Counted from the first letter of the stretch, positions 1 to 14,600 are shown. The stretch is 64,000 bases of DNA from Undaria pinnatifida (GCA_012845835.1 JABAKD010000018.1:1-64000), one strand, 5' to 3'. Program-made: numbers and translations. Notes: generated from the sequence alone by a model not told the origin.

Positions 1-644
1 AAATATCACCTCCTGACAGCCAGACCTAAAACCCACTGGTAGACGGCCAACGATCCTCTCCCAAAACACCTCAAACAGCAGCTACACGAACTGCCCCAAC
101 CCCAAAACCACGACACATACGCCACGACCAACCAACCATAACACCCCCTACCCACCCTATTCCTCCACATACCACCTCGAACCATCATACCCAATCGGTG
201 TGGTTCCAAAAAAGGTGACGGTTACACTCGTGGATATCAAGGTATCCAAATCTAATACCGAATCCAACATCGTAGACGGTAACAAAAATACCGCATTTCA
301 CATTTCATACTTACAAAAGTGAAAAATATCACCTCCTCGACAGCCAGACCTAAAACCCCTGGTGACGGCCAACGATCTCTCCCAAAACACCTCAAACAGC
401 AGCTACACGAACTGCCCCAACCCCAAAAACCACGACACATACGCACGACCAACCAATATACACCCACTACCCAACCCTATTCCTCCACATACCACTCGAA
501 CCATCCATACCCAATCGGTGTGGTTCCAAAAAAGTGACGGTTACACCTCGTGGATATCAAGGTATCCAAAATCTAATACCGAATCCAACATCGTAGACGG
601 TAACAAAATACCGCATTTCACATTTCATACTTACAACAAGTGAA
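1..644. repeat. Indel-bearing edge units of the 324-bp satellite
   Basis: The first two units are 323 and 321 bp. They differ from the interior consensus mainly by single-base insertions and deletions, for example a missing C in CCTCCTCGACAG at the very start, a shortened CTGGTGACGG near 360, and an extra A in a CCCCAAAAACC run near 425. Either the array edge has decayed, or the first ~640 bases are an unpolished contig end. Confidence 0.7.
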
Positions 645-3600
645 AAATATCACCTCCTCGACAGCCAGACCTAAAACCCACTGGTAGACGGCCAACGATC
701 CTCTCCCAAAACACCTCAAACAGCAGCTACACGAACTGCCCCAACCCCAAAACCACGACACATACGCACGACCAACCAACATACACCCACTACCCAACCC
801 TATTCCTCCACATACCACCTCGAACCATCCATACCCAATCGGTGTGGTTCCAAAAAAGTGACGGTTACACCTCGTGGATATCAAGGTATCCAAAATCTAA
901 TACCGAATCCAACATCGTAGACGGTAACAAAATACCGCATTTCACATTTCATACTTACAACAAGTGAAAAATATCACCTCCTCGACAGCCAGACCTAAAA
1001 CCCACTGGTAGACGGCCAACGATCCTCTCCCAAAACACCTCAAACAGCAGCTACACGAACTGCCCCAACCCCAAAACCACGACACATACGCACGACCAAC
1101 CAACATACACCCACTACCCAACCCTATTCCTCCACATACCACCTCGAACCATCCATACCCAATCGGTGTGGTTCCAAAAAAGTGACGGTTACACCTCGTG
1201 GATATCAAGGTATCCAAAATCTAATACCGAATCCAACATCGTAGACGGTAACAAAATACCGCATTTCACATTTCATACTTACAACAAGTGAAAAATATCA
1301 CCTCCTCGACAGCCAGACCTAAAACCCACTGGTAGACGGCCAACGATCCTCTCCCAAAACACCTCAAACAGCAGCTACACGAACTGCCCCAACCCCAAAA
1401 CCACGACACATACGCACGACCAACCAACATACACCCACTACCCAACCCTATTCCTCCACATACCACCTCGAACCATCCATACCCAATCGGTGTGGTTCCA
1501 AAAAAGTGACGGTTACACCTCGTGGATATCAAGGTATCCAAAATCTAATACCGAATCCAACATCGTAGACGGTAACAAAATACCGCATTTCACATTTCAT
1601 ACTTACAACAAGTGAAAAATATCACCTCCTCGACAGCCAGACCTAAAACCCACTGGTAGACGGCCAACGATCCTCTCCCAAAACACCTCAAACAGCAGCT
1701 ACACGAACTGCCCCAACCCCAAAACCACGACACATACGCACGACCAACCAACATACACCCACTACCCAACCCTATTCCTCCACATACCACCTCGAACCAT
1801 CCATACCCAATCGGTGTGGTTCCAAAAAAGTGACGGTTACACCTCGTGGATATCAAGGTATCCAAAATCTAATACCGAATCCAACATCGTAGACGGTAAC
1901 AAAATACCGCATTTCACATTTCATACTTACAACAAGTGAAAAATATCACCTCCTCGACAGCCAGACCTAAAACCCACTGGTAGACGGCCAACGATCCTCT
2001 CCCAAAACACCTCAAACAGCAGCTACACGAACTGCCCCAACCCCAAAACCACGACACATACGCACGACCAACCAACATACACCCACTACCCAACCCTATT
2101 CCTCCACATACCACCTCGAACCATCCATACCCAATCGGTGTGGTTCCAAAAAAGTGACGGTTACACCTCGTGGATATCAAGGTATCCAAAATCTAATACC
2201 GAATCCAACATCGTAGACGGTAACAAAATACCGCATTTCACATTTCATACTTACAACAAGTGAAAAATATCACCTCCTCGACAGCCAGACCTAAAACCCA
2301 CTGGTAGACGGCCAACGATCCTCTCCCAAAACACCTCAAACAGCAGCTACACGAACTGCCCCAACCCCAAAACCACGACACATACGCACGACCAACCAAC
2401 ATACACCCACTACCCAACCCTATTCCTCCACATACCACCTCGAACCATCCATACCCAATCGGTGTGGTTCCAAAAAAGTGACGGTTACACCTCGTGGATA
2501 TCAAGGTATCCAAAATCTAATACCGAATCCAACATCGTAGACGGTAACAAAATACCGCATTTCACATTTCATACTTACAACAAGTGAAAAATATCACCTC
2601 CTCGACAGCCAGACCTAAAACCCACTGGTAGACGGCCAACGATCCTCTCCCAAAACACCTCAAACAGCAGCTACACGAACTGCCCCAACCCCAAAACCAC
2701 GACACATACGCACGACCAACCAACATACACCCACTACCCAACCCTATTCCTCCACATACCACCTCGAACCATCCATACCCAATCGGTGTGGTTCCAAAAA
2801 AGTGACGGTTACACCTCGTGGATATCAAGGTATCCAAAATCTAATACCGAATCCAACATCGTAGACGGTAACAAAATACCGCATTTCACATTTCATACTT
2901 ACAACAAGTGAAAAATATCACCTCCTCGACAGCCAGACCTAAAACCCACTGGTAGACGGCCAACGATCCTCTCCCAAAACACCTCAAACAGCAGCTACAC
3001 GAACTGCCCCAACCCCAAAACCACGACACATACGCACGACCAACCAACATACACCCACTACCCAACCCTATTCCTCCACATACCACCTCGAACCATCCAT
3101 ACCCAATCGGTGTGGTTCCAAAAAAGTGACGGTTACACCTCGTGGATATCAAGGTATCCAAAATCTAATACCGAATCCAACATCGTAGACGGTAACAAAA
3201 TACCGCATTTCACATTTCATACTTACAACAAGTGAAAAATATCACCTCCTCGACAGCCAGACCTAAAACCCACTGGTAGACGGCCAACGATCCTCTCCCA
3301 AAACACCTCAAACAGCAGCTACACGAACTGCCCCAACCCCAAAACCACGACACATACGCACGACCAACCAACATACACCCACTACCCAACCCTATTCCTC
3401 CACATACCACCTCGAACCATCCATACCCAATCGGTGTGGTTCCAAAAAAGTGACGGTTACACCTCGTGGATATCAAGGTATCCAAAATCTAATACCGAAT
3501 CCAACATCGTAGACGGTAACAAAATACCGCATTTCACATTTCATACTTACAACAAGTGAAAAATATCACCTCCTCGACAGCCAGACCTAAAACCCACTGG

Positions 3601-6600
3601 TAGACGGCCAACGATCCTCTCCCAAAACACCTCAAACAGCAGCTACACGAACTGCCCCAACCCCAAAACCACGACACATACGCACGACCAACCAACATAC
3701 ACCCACTACCCAACCCTATTCCTCCACATACCACCTCGAACCATCCATACCCAATCGGTGTGGTTCCAAAAAAGTGACGGTTACACCTCGTGGATATCAA
3801 GGTATCCAAAATCTAATACCGAATCCAACATCGTAGACGGTAACAAAATACCGCATTTCACATTTCATACTTACAACAAGTGAAAAATATCACCTCCTCG
3901 ACAGCCAGACCTAAAACCCACTGGTAGACGGCCAACGATCCTCTCCCAAAACACCTCAAACAGCAGCTACACGAACTGCCCCAACCCCAAAACCACGACA
4001 CATACGCACGACCAACCAACATACACCCACTACCCAACCCTATTCCTCCACATACCACCTCGAACCATCCATACCCAATCGGTGTGGTTCCAAAAAAGTG
4101 ACGGTTACACCTCGTGGATATCAAGGTATCCAAAATCTAATACCGAATCCAACATCGTAGACGGTAACAAAATACCGCATTTCACATTTCATACTTACAA
4201 CAAGTGAAAAATATCACCTCCTCGACAGCCAGACCTAAAACCCACTGGTAGACGGCCAACGATCCTCTCCCAAAACACCTCAAACAGCAGCTACACGAAC
4301 TGCCCCAACCCCAAAACCACGACACATACGCACGACCAACCAACATACACCCACTACCCAACCCTATTCCTCCACATACCACCTCGAACCATCCATACCC
4401 AATCGGTGTGGTTCCAAAAAAGTGACGGTTACACCTCGTGGATATCAAGGTATCCAAAATCTAATACCGAATCCAACATCGTAGACGGTAACAAAATACC
4501 GCATTTCACATTTCATACTTACAACAAGTGAAAAATATCACCTCCTCGACAGCCAGACCTAAAACCCACTGGTAGACGGCCAACGATCCTCTCCCAAAAC
4601 ACCTCAAACAGCAGCTACACGAACTGCCCCAACCCCAAAACCACGACACATACGCACGACCAACCAACATACACCCACTACCCAACCCTATTCCTCCACA
4701 TACCACCTCGAACCATCCATACCCAATCGGTGTGGTTCCAAAAAAGTGACGGTTACACCTCGTGGATATCAAGGTATCCAAAATCTAATACCGAATCCAA
4801 CATCGTAGACGGTAACAAAATACCGCATTTCACATTTCATACTTACAACAAGTGAAAAATATCACCTCCTCGACAGCCAGACCTAAAACCCACTGGTAGA
4901 CGGCCAACGATCCTCTCCCAAAACACCTCAAACAGCAGCTACACGAACTGCCCCAACCCCAAAACCACGACACATACGCACGACCAACCAACATACACCC
5001 ACTACCCAACCCTATTCCTCCACATACCACCTCGAACCATCCATACCCAATCGGTGTGGTTCCAAAAAAGTGACGGTTACACCTCGTGGATATCAAGGTA
5101 TCCAAAATCTAATACCGAATCCAACATCGTAGACGGTAACAAAATACCGCATTTCACATTTCATACTTACAACAAGTGAAAAATATCACCTCCTCGACAG
5201 CCAGACCTAAAACCCACTGGTAGACGGCCAACGATCCTCTCCCAAAACACCTCAAACAGCAGCTACACGAACTGCCCCAACCCCAAAACCACGACACATA
5301 CGCACGACCAACCAACATACACCCACTACCCAACCCTATTCCTCCACATACCACCTCGAACCATCCATACCCAATCGGTGTGGTTCCAAAAAAGTGACGG
5401 TTACACCTCGTGGATATCAAGGTATCCAAAATCTAATACCGAATCCAACATCGTAGACGGTAACAAAATACCGCATTTCACATTTCATACTTACAACAAG
5501 TGAAAAATATCACCTCCTCGACAGCCAGACCTAAAACCCACTGGTAGACGGCCAACGATCCTCTCCCAAAACACCTCAAACAGCAGCTACACGAACTGCC
5601 CCAACCCCAAAACCACGACACATACGCACGACCAACCAACATACACCCACTACCCAACCCTATTCCTCCACATACCACCTCGAACCATCCATACCCAATC
5701 GGTGTGGTTCCAAAAAAGTGACGGTTACACCTCGTGGATATCAAGGTATCCAAAATCTAATACCGAATCCAACATCGTAGACGGTAACAAAATACCGCAT
5801 TTCACATTTCATACTTACAACAAGTGAAAAATATCACCTCCTCGACAGCCAGACCTAAAACCCACTGGTAGACGGCCAACGATCCTCTCCCAAAACACCT
5901 CAAACAGCAGCTACACGAACTGCCCCAACCCCAAAACCACGACACATACGCACGACCAACCAACATACACCCACTACCCAACCCTATTCCTCCACATACC
6001 ACCTCGAACCATCCATACCCAATCGGTGTGGTTCCAAAAAAGTGACGGTTACACCTCGTGGATATCAAGGTATCCAAAATCTAATACCGAATCCAACATC
6101 GTAGACGGTAACAAAATACCGCATTTCACATTTCATACTTACAACAAGTGAAAAATATCACCTCCTCGACAGCCAGACCTAAAACCCACTGGTAGACGGC
6201 CAACGATCCTCTCCCAAAACACCTCAAACAGCAGCTACACGAACTGCCCCAACCCCAAAACCACGACACATACGCACGACCAACCAACATACACCCACTA
6301 CCCAACCCTATTCCTCCACATACCACCTCGAACCATCCATACCCAATCGGTGTGGTTCCAAAAAAGTGACGGTTACACCTCGTGGATATCAAGGTATCCA
6401 AAATCTAATACCGAATCCAACATCGTAGACGGTAACAAAATACCGCATTTCACATTTCATACTTACAACAAGTGAAAAATATCACCTCCTCGACAGCCAG
6501 ACCTAAAACCCACTGGTAGACGGCCAACGATCCTCTCCCAAAACACCTCAAACAGCAGCTACACGAACTGCCCCAACCCCAAAACCACGACACATACGCA

Positions 6601-6670
6601 CGACCAACCAACATACACCCACTACCCAACCCTATTCCTCCACATACCACCTCGAACCATCCATACCCAA
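1..6670. repeat. 324-bp satellite tandem array
   Basis: Head-to-tail array. Taking the unit start as the AAATATCACCTCC motif, units begin at 1, 324 and 645 and then every 324 bp to 6477. That gives 20 full units plus a final partial unit that breaks off at 6670. The 18 units from 645 to 6476 read as identical. The + strand is rich in A and C and poor in G and T. Each unit contains a short dyad, TGGATA-TCAAGG-TATCCA. A 91-codon open frame recurs on the minus strand of every unit, but it ends in a stop in each unit, has no recognisable domain, and follows simply from the repeated sequence. I treat the array as noncoding satellite. Confidence 0.97.
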
Positions 6671-8841
6671 GTATAGGGTTTTTGACCAAATCGGTTCTAA
6701 CCTCTACATTTTATGACAATTTCAGTTGTAGCATATTGTGTATGGTCTGTTTTTTTCAGCAGTTTGTATCACCTATGGAGTAGCGCCCTGTTCGGGGGGT
6801 GGCACGTTTTTTTGCCTTGTTACTGTCGCACAAGCTGATTTTGTGTTTGAAGTCGTCTCTACTCATTCTTTCCGAGATTTTCTGTTGCAGACGTTTTTTC
6901 GGCATCTGCTTTTGTCGCGTATTTCACAGGATACACCCGATTCTGCATCAATTCGTCTTTTTCAATTGATTTTGTCTACTTCTGTTTGTCGAGGAAACTC
7001 AAACGGCAACTACCGCACACCATGTCTGTCCGTTCGAGATGCCGTTTTACCCACATTAACCGAGATGAATATTTTTTTACACCAGGTGGCGGTTTTGTTT
7101 CCACCACTTTAGTTTTTTCGATATTTTGTTTATCACCACCCATCGACTTCGGCAGGATAACAGATTTTTGCTTTATCATTCATGGATGAAAGTCCGTTAT
7201 TGGACACTTTCGACTACGGACCCAACTTCTGTGGCCGTGGTTTGCCGTGTGGGACTGTATATATACCTCTTCCAGCCGCTTCACCTCTTTTATTGCAGAA
7301 CAACTTTGTTTTGCATGTTCGTTTCTTAGAGTTTCACGCGGATACCACCGGCAACGGAAGAATAGACCCTTTACATGGCGGGGCGTCGTCCATCTTCTAC
7401 AAGGTTTCGGCCGACACATGCGAATACGCGTGAAAGAATAGGCTGTTGAACAGGCGTCCCGTCCGGATTATCAGCCGCAGGCCCATGTAGGCGAACACAA
7501 CAGAAAATCGAGAGCGATTTCACATTGAGGCTCAGAAAGCACTGACTCATTGTTCAACGACGTGTTTATCTTTCAACACCACGTGCTAATACTATGTTTA
7601 CAAGGGTGTTACGAGAATTGACTTGAGAAATGTCCTATTTATAGTATCGTCAGAAAACATATGGAGTGTCTTCTACGTTTTGTACGGCGTCGACATCACC
7701 GGTCTTGGGTAGTGTTTGGATGCCAATCTAAGACTGACGTTTATTGTGCACGCACACCGATCCAAAACGATATAATGTGAATGTATATTGCTGAGCCTTC
7801 TGTACCGTCTTGTGCACGGTGGAGACACTCGTGTATAACACGTGTCGTCGGTAGCACGACGAGTGAGTGTCAATAGAGAATACGAGCTGTTCTTGGAGTA
7901 TGTGCCGGGGAACCAGCAGTACGTGGTATACGAATGATGCTTCACCCAGCACTAAGGAGCTGGTATGATGTCTCCCTGCGGACAGCACCACAACCGCGAC
8001 GCTTTTCTATATATATATTATTCAACTCCCTTTGTCTCACCACCTCAACTCGTCATGTCCTAATCTCAGCGATTTGCTGAACGAGTCGCGGTAACAGGTC
8101 CCGCCCTTTCAATTGCCCGGTACGTGCCTCAGAATTTGTCTCTCATCATAGATTTCCGCAATCCTACTGCTAGCCAGCTGCTCCTGTTAGGTTTAAGCAA
8201 TTTAAGCCTCTTTGGTAATAGCATCCTTTATCGACTCCAAGCTCTCGGGATCTGCGCTATTTACATCTATCAGTCAATGTTAAGGCAAAGAAATACATTG
8301 CAAGCACGGGTATGCACTCGGGGGTTTACCGTACGATGTGATTGATATAGGGACGAGATTCACCTGTTACTTCCGATAGTAACGACGACAAACACCCAGC
8401 GCTTACTTGCGAAATATATAGGCTTAACCAGTAGATGCTCGCTTGAGCACCTCCGGCCACAAACGTTCGCCCCCCAAAAAGCAATCCACTACCGTGGATG
8501 AGTCATTAGTCCGCCTTTTTGGTGAAACTGTCATATCGATTTACCCGCGTTGGCGGCGGTCTTGTGTGGTAATGATATCTTCAAGTATAGATCATCGGCC
8601 AAATCCGATGCTACTCGTGCCACTATTGTAGCATTCGCCACCAATTTATCCTTGCCGACAGGAGTTACCCCGTCTAACATTGGCAGCGATATTGGTCGAA
8701 CCCGCTTTTACCCAGTGCTTCCTGTTGGCGAAGGGTCATCAACTGAGGAACAAATAAAAAGAGGATACATTTTCAGAAGACGTCTATGTTCACCCAACGT
8801 AAATAGATATACGTAAATATCCCTACATACCCGCGCCAGGC
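6671..8841. other. Unique DNA, no recognised gene
   Basis: Sequence after the satellite break. The region is somewhat T-rich up to about 7200. The longest ATG-initiated frame is 7182-7433 (+), 83 residues, with no motif I recognise. I see no RNA gene and no repeat shared with the dispersed families. A short TA run lies near 8010-8020. Confidence 0.5.
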
Positions 8842-9461
8842 ATGTTCGAAGAAGCCAATGTTCGTACCAGCCCATCATATGTTCCGGTTCACATACACGA
8901 CATGGACGCTTCAACCAGTTTCATGAAAGTTTACACCACTTCCATCGACGCTTATTCTACTTCCGTAAAATGTTCGACCATATTCTTGGACGTTTCCAGC
9001 AGCACTGATATTCTTTATACCTCCATGAAAGATTCCTATTACATCCCACGAAACGTCCAGCGGGAGCAGTGACAATGTTATCAAAGGAATACCTCGTGAA
9101 CGCTTCCAGCAAATTTGTGAAAAACTTATTCGGAAGTAGTTCAGCGCTGGATGGACGAACACCTAATCGACTGGAAACCTCCATGGAAGCCTCAACAGAA
9201 GCCCCCTTAGAGAAAATACACTCAAGAAGCAGATGGGCATCCGTGGCAGCTCCTACACCAGTTCTTGAAGAATCTGTGGTAGCTTGCGTTGAATATTCCG
9301 CGTTCGTTTCCGCAGAAATGTACGTTTCCGTGGAAATGTTCACAGACGAGTCCACGGTGAAAAATTCCGCGGAAATAGTGGAAGCTCCCACTATTTGTAT
9401 GGATGCCTGCATTACTTCTGCGGAGGCTTTCGTTAAATTTCGCCGGAAAAGTATAATTTAG
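8842..9461. repeat. Decayed minisatellite-like stretch with TTCCG dyads
   Basis: Both strands stay open for long distances here. The sequence has loosely recurring motifs every 18-24 bp, such as TCCATGAAA, TCCGTAAAA and TCCGTGGAA. Three near-palindromes lie close together: TTCCGCAGAA (9308-9317), TTCCGTGGAA (9326-9335) and TTCCGCGGAA (9366-9375). The translated frame (9069-9461, +) has low-complexity Ser/Thr/Glu/Ala composition and no domain, and its apparent start is GTG. A degenerate minisatellite is the simplest reading; a fragment of a Ser/Thr-rich coding exon cannot be excluded. Confidence 0.3.
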
Positions 9462-11380
9462 TAGCAGACGCCGACTATATGCTTATATGTGGGGAGAGAG
9501 GGCATTGTCACCCTTTGGCACGAAATGTGTTTTTTTCACTGACACTGTTCTAGTAATATTGCCTCTCAGAATATGAGCGGAACGCTCAGCTCTACGCCCT
9601 TAATAGCAAGGGGTTCCCATCGCTTGGCATTTCTCCTCATCGATGTTCCTACATGGGGTACACAACTACTGTAATCTACCTATTCGGAGTTGAAAACTCC
9701 TGTCATGACTGTCTCGTTCTCGATCGTAGGACGACTTTCGCTTTATTGTAGAACCAGTCCCGGTTTGCTGCGGGTTCTGTTCTAGAACATGAACTTCACG
9801 CCTGCGCGTGTCACAAAACACGTTAAACGGTGCTCGCAGGATTATTCACCACTTGTAGTCCGTTTTTTACCGTTTTTTTCCCTACCACCCGCACCCTGAG
9901 GAAAGCTAGCTCAAGATCCCCCCGAGTCCCCCGAACATTAGGGAAGCTAGCTCAAACTCCGCCTGAGTTAGGAGTTAGACGTTTTAGATCGAATGCTTTG
10001 TTTTTGTTGGCGTTGCTGCTCCTCGAGTTTAAAAGTTCGGCACTTCCCTACTGTTACGAGTGTAGCTGGTTTTGCACTTCAAGCGCATAGAAGCGTAGGG
10101 CGGATTGCGCGCGCAAACGCTTTCGAAGTCATTATTCCGTTGATATTTGGAGCTTTTCATGCTAGGAGCTAAGAAATGTCCACTGAACCCGCCTCGTGGG
10201 ATGACTCCACGGTCATCAGTGTGACCCCGTCCGAATACCTTCTGCAGACAAGGGAGGCTGGAGCAACGACCCGTCGTATAGGTGATCGAAGTATCCGTCA
10301 TACCAATAGGTGTATACTGCGCACAGGATGGCAGTCGTTTGGCATCATACTGCGAGCACACGAAAGTACGGGTACCCTTCCGGGAAGAACTGCCGGCGAG
10401 ACGATAAACTGACAATACCCACTACCAGCATTACGCTACTTGCTCCAGTTGTGTTCTGGGGTACGCACGATGTGCCTACTGATAATCTTCGATATACTGC
10501 GGGCCTAGCGTATATCCCCGCAATAGGAGTACTTGTACATAGTACCCAGATATAATGACACTACGAGCACTTGCTCTAACATCAGTATTTGCTCATATAT
10601 GTTTCCATTACATAAGGAACCCCCCGGTAAGCATTCGTGTGCAGGAAAGACATGAACGCCTTTTTCGACGAAAACATTTCCTCATTCGAAGTTACGAGTA
10701 AACGTCCTCTGTCTCGCCAATCGATTTCAACCGCCTTGTCAGGATATCACCTTGCACAGATGGCCTCATTAAGAAAAGACCCATTCTCTAGTCGCTATAC
10801 CTCCAGTATCTCACCCCCCGACCAGAGTACTTGGCTATACTGCCAAGTATTACTGGGGTCCTCGGTTCAGATGAAATCGTGCATGTGGTCTTGATCGTGT
10901 TGGTCCCTTCATAGGGACGGTGTATGAACAGGGTAATGCGGCCTCCAGACTGTGCGGGGTATACGTCAACCCATTTGCCACCCAAAACGCCCTGCTTTCG
11001 TGCGGGGTCGCCCTCATCGCGGTTTTTCGTAGAGAGGTACCACTTGTTCACCAAGCTACGCTTTTGAGTTACCAGGCTCCTCTTGATCGTAGTTCTCGAT
11101 CGTAGTCGCCGTCGGAAGTAACCAACGAAAGTGCGAAAACTAACAATCGGATGAGCAAAGAAGGGAAATTGCAATATGACTGTAGCACAGCAAAGCCGTC
11201 GCGGGATCAGCGTTCGAAGCGTGATCAGGATGCTTGCAACCATGGCCGCGATAAAACGATAGGTACCAACCTCCTATTTCACAACCGCGCGACAGGGGTG
11301 TTACCACGGTGTTGTATATTTTACTTCCCTTGCGCAGAATGGTGAACAATGCTTTGTGTGTGGATCTGAGCATCGCCAAG
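9462..11380. other. Unique DNA, no recognised gene
   Basis: Only short frames in all six readings, without recognisable domains. A small local duplication, GAAAGCTAGCTCAA / GGAAGCTAGCTCAA, occurs at about 9901-9954, each copy followed by a CCGAGT or CTGAGTT motif. Nothing else is supported. Confidence 0.4.
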
Positions 11381-11622
11381 GATCAAGGCTATGGTAGGGG
11401 GGTATCCCCTTTTCTTTCTACGGGTTCGAGCCGCTGGTCCGACTGACTTTGTACATCAATGAAACCGACTGACTTTGCACATCACTAAAAGTAAACGTTT
11501 TAGATAATTTGTTTGCTCAGCGCAGTAAAAATATCCCATTGCGGGTTCATACCGGTAAACTCAAACAGCAAGAATATCACAAGACTGCGTGGGAACAGGG
11601 GGGTCACTGCCGCCAGTGACCC
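11381..11622 (+). repeat. Dispersed hairpin-ended repeat, family 3, copy a
   Basis: Starts with GATCAAGGCTATGGTAGG followed by a G-run/C-run hairpin. It ends in the inverted repeat GGGTCACTGCCGCCAGTGACCC (11601-11622 region). The internal landmark GACTTTGTACATCA corresponds to GACTCTGTACCTCAC in other copies. It contains a 26-bp local duplication at 11439-11489. Confidence 0.6.
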
Positions 11623-14600
11623 GTATATATTGCGAAACGCGGATCCAGACGAGCCCCCTTTACCTTAGCCGCAATCGGAGCCATATAGGACAGCCATATA
11701 CGACAAGGCTTATTGGTGCACTCAAAGCTGGCGACCACTTCAAACAGAGGTTCGGAACTGCCGAGAACATATACAAAATGTAATCCCTCTCAGCATGACT
11801 TTGTTTGGGCCAAGGTGTTCGTGCTCGTCGTGCCTTCCCTCCCACCTCAGGATCAAACACAATATTTTGCGTCAAGCGCAAATCCGACGGCATGGTAGCG
11901 GCATGGCGACTCGTCACCGACATGTGGAAAGGACCGGGGTACGAGCTCGACAACAGCAGCCTCGACGGGGACACCCGAGGGTACGGCTGTACGGTGCGCC
12001 AGCGTCCAGAGGTAGTGTAGCAAGAAGACCAGCGCGAAAACAGTAATTGAAGAAAAATCAGGATTATGTGCTCGTACATCGTGTTACCGTCGGACCTCGA
12101 ACCAAGGCGAGCGCCTGGGGGTCATTTCTGAGCCCTTTCTCTTCAATCGTGCTCGGCGTCACTCGTGCGAGGAAATGTCATGTCTTTTTTTAGTTCAAGG
12201 CAATCGTGATTCATGAATTTTTCGATACAGAAGAGCAACGGCATTGTTTGAAGGCTGTGCCAAGCAAGCCGCCTGCTATTGTTTTCAGGCGAGGTACAAT
12301 GTCACACCGGTTCGACCGATCAAATCAGGGTGGTGAAAAGGGGGTATGATGCTACAAATACTCTACATTACCATGGCCTTGGTCGTAAATAATATCCTGG
12401 TATTTTATAAACGCCAAGTTCGAACCGGACAGCGCGACGACACCACCAATTGGAGCGCTAGTCTGCGACAACATAATTGGAGAGTATAGAGGAGCCATGA
12501 CCTAAGTTCTCCACGGGACAATGCAAGTTTTTCAAAAGGGCCCAGCTTGAAGAATCGACGAGCAGTTTTTACCGAAGCTACGGCATCAATGCATTGTACT
12601 CCCTAGTACCGAAAGAGTTGATGCTACTCGCGGAAGTCGCCCTTCGCCGGGTTAAAAACAGTATACGAACAATGTAACCGTTTTGACGGCGCAACGTAGC
12701 AAAGAATCCCACGGCAGTTTGCATCGTATATCGAAACCAGAATACCTGAAAAGTAGGCTGTAACCGTTCGCCCGCGGAAGTGAGGCAAAGCCTCTGGATA
12801 AGGAGACCTCTCTCCCGACGGCCTACATGGTCTTGACAATGAGTGAAAACCCTGTCTCCGTCTGGGTCTGTACGCGCGCGGTTCCGCTCTATCCCATGAA
12901 ACCAGGTTATCACTTGAAGTTTCGATATTCGAGACCCTTGTCCTTGCACTCCCACGCGTGGACTCGCACATGGTTTCAGCTGGCCGTGTGCCATCTCCCT
13001 ACTCACGCTTATCAAGCTTGAGCTGATTGATCACGACACGCGCTACCAAGGGGATAGCTCCAGGGGCGTAGGGTGTGCATTCGTCAGACATCACACAACA
13101 AATTGATCAGCTTCAACTTCCGGACGGAGGAAGGGGGGTCGTGGCACATCCGCCCGTACACTCGCACGTATCCATGGCCCACAATCGATTTTGTCGCCGA
13201 CGTTCACTTAAAGGTTCAGCAATTCCGGCGCCTAGACGCGCGCACGGTATATTGATTTTCCCGACACCACAAAACGAATTATCCAACTTCGATCTCCCGA
13301 CAGAGGGGGGCAGGTGTGACGTACCTGGCACAATCCCGTACATTCAACTAGGACGGTACAGATCTGTTCCCCTTGTGTTTGTCCAGAATACCTTCTATAC
13401 AGCTGAATAACATTCCACGCTCCTATGCGGCGACCTGGAGGCCATACTCTAGCTGTGCAATGTTGTCGAAACTACAGCAGCAGTAATGGATACAGAAATT
13501 ACAAGCGCACCCGAACGTTGACCATACAGTCTTGGAGCCTCTTGGGATAGGCCCGCGTGGCGCGGTTAGGGCTACCCAAAGCATGTAGAGAGAGGAAGTT
13601 ATCGCGTGAGTGTTTCGTTGGGCGAAGGCCTCTGGCGACGGCGCTGTTTATGCGGCTCCATTCACCCGACAGCATGGCCTCTCAGGGGAGCATCAAACCA
13701 GAATATCACCTTTAGAGGAACACGGTGGAGATTCCGTGTACTCTTGAAGTCGCCTGATGTTTTTGTTGTGGACTCCGCACGGTAAACGTTCGAATATTTG
13801 TCGATGTGTATAGTAACAGAGAGAGGAACCTCATTCCAACGTTTGTGCTATTTGCCCTAGACGGTGCTGAAATAGCTGGCCCTAACGTATCCTAGGACTG
13901 GTCTTCAACCGATATAATGCTACGCTCGGGTAGTGGGGCAGATTTGGAGTTGAACCTGCTACCGCAGCCGTAAGACTATAGTCTACATACCCTGTACAGC
14001 ACCACGTTCCAACAGTTTAAAACAAAAAAATGTTAGCAACAAAGCATTCAGGCGTTGGTGCAGAAAGTATCAACGCCGAATATATATATATGCTTAGAGG
14101 TATGCAAAGCAAAAATCGATTGAATTCAGGGGTGACGCTTACACATATATTCGTAAACCTTCACCAAAATGAGGGAGCCTGGCGGAAGACCCCCTCTCAC
14201 TCGTAACACAAAGCATAACAGCACACGTCACTGAACACGTATATTCCGAGTTGCCTTCATATTAACAAGCCACGGTCAAGTCCAAAGGAGATGCCACCAT
14301 TATTATTAGGGATGCAATCCTCTATCTGCTGACGCCCCGCACTGATCAAGGAGCCCTGTACTTACGTTACGTGAAACCCCAAAGTGTGGCGGGGTCTGTT
14401 GAGCAGTCCGATTACCTAGCAAGTCTTCCGATCAACTGAGGAGCTACGCTTGTCACAACATTCACGACCGAACCGTGCTGCAATCATCTTACTGGTGGTC
14501 TCAACCCTACCAAACTCACCCATTAGAGCGAAGACGTGTTTTCTGCGAATGAACTCCCCGCCGCAAAACGGTTCGCGCTTCGTTTCATCAGCGATTATAT

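Noticed and set aside
618-6401. Recurring 91-codon minus-strand frame in every 324-bp unit as a tandem gene family
   Set aside because: All copies are identical because the DNA is identical. The Cys/Trp/Gly-rich product resembles no domain, and there is no sign of codon-level conservation.
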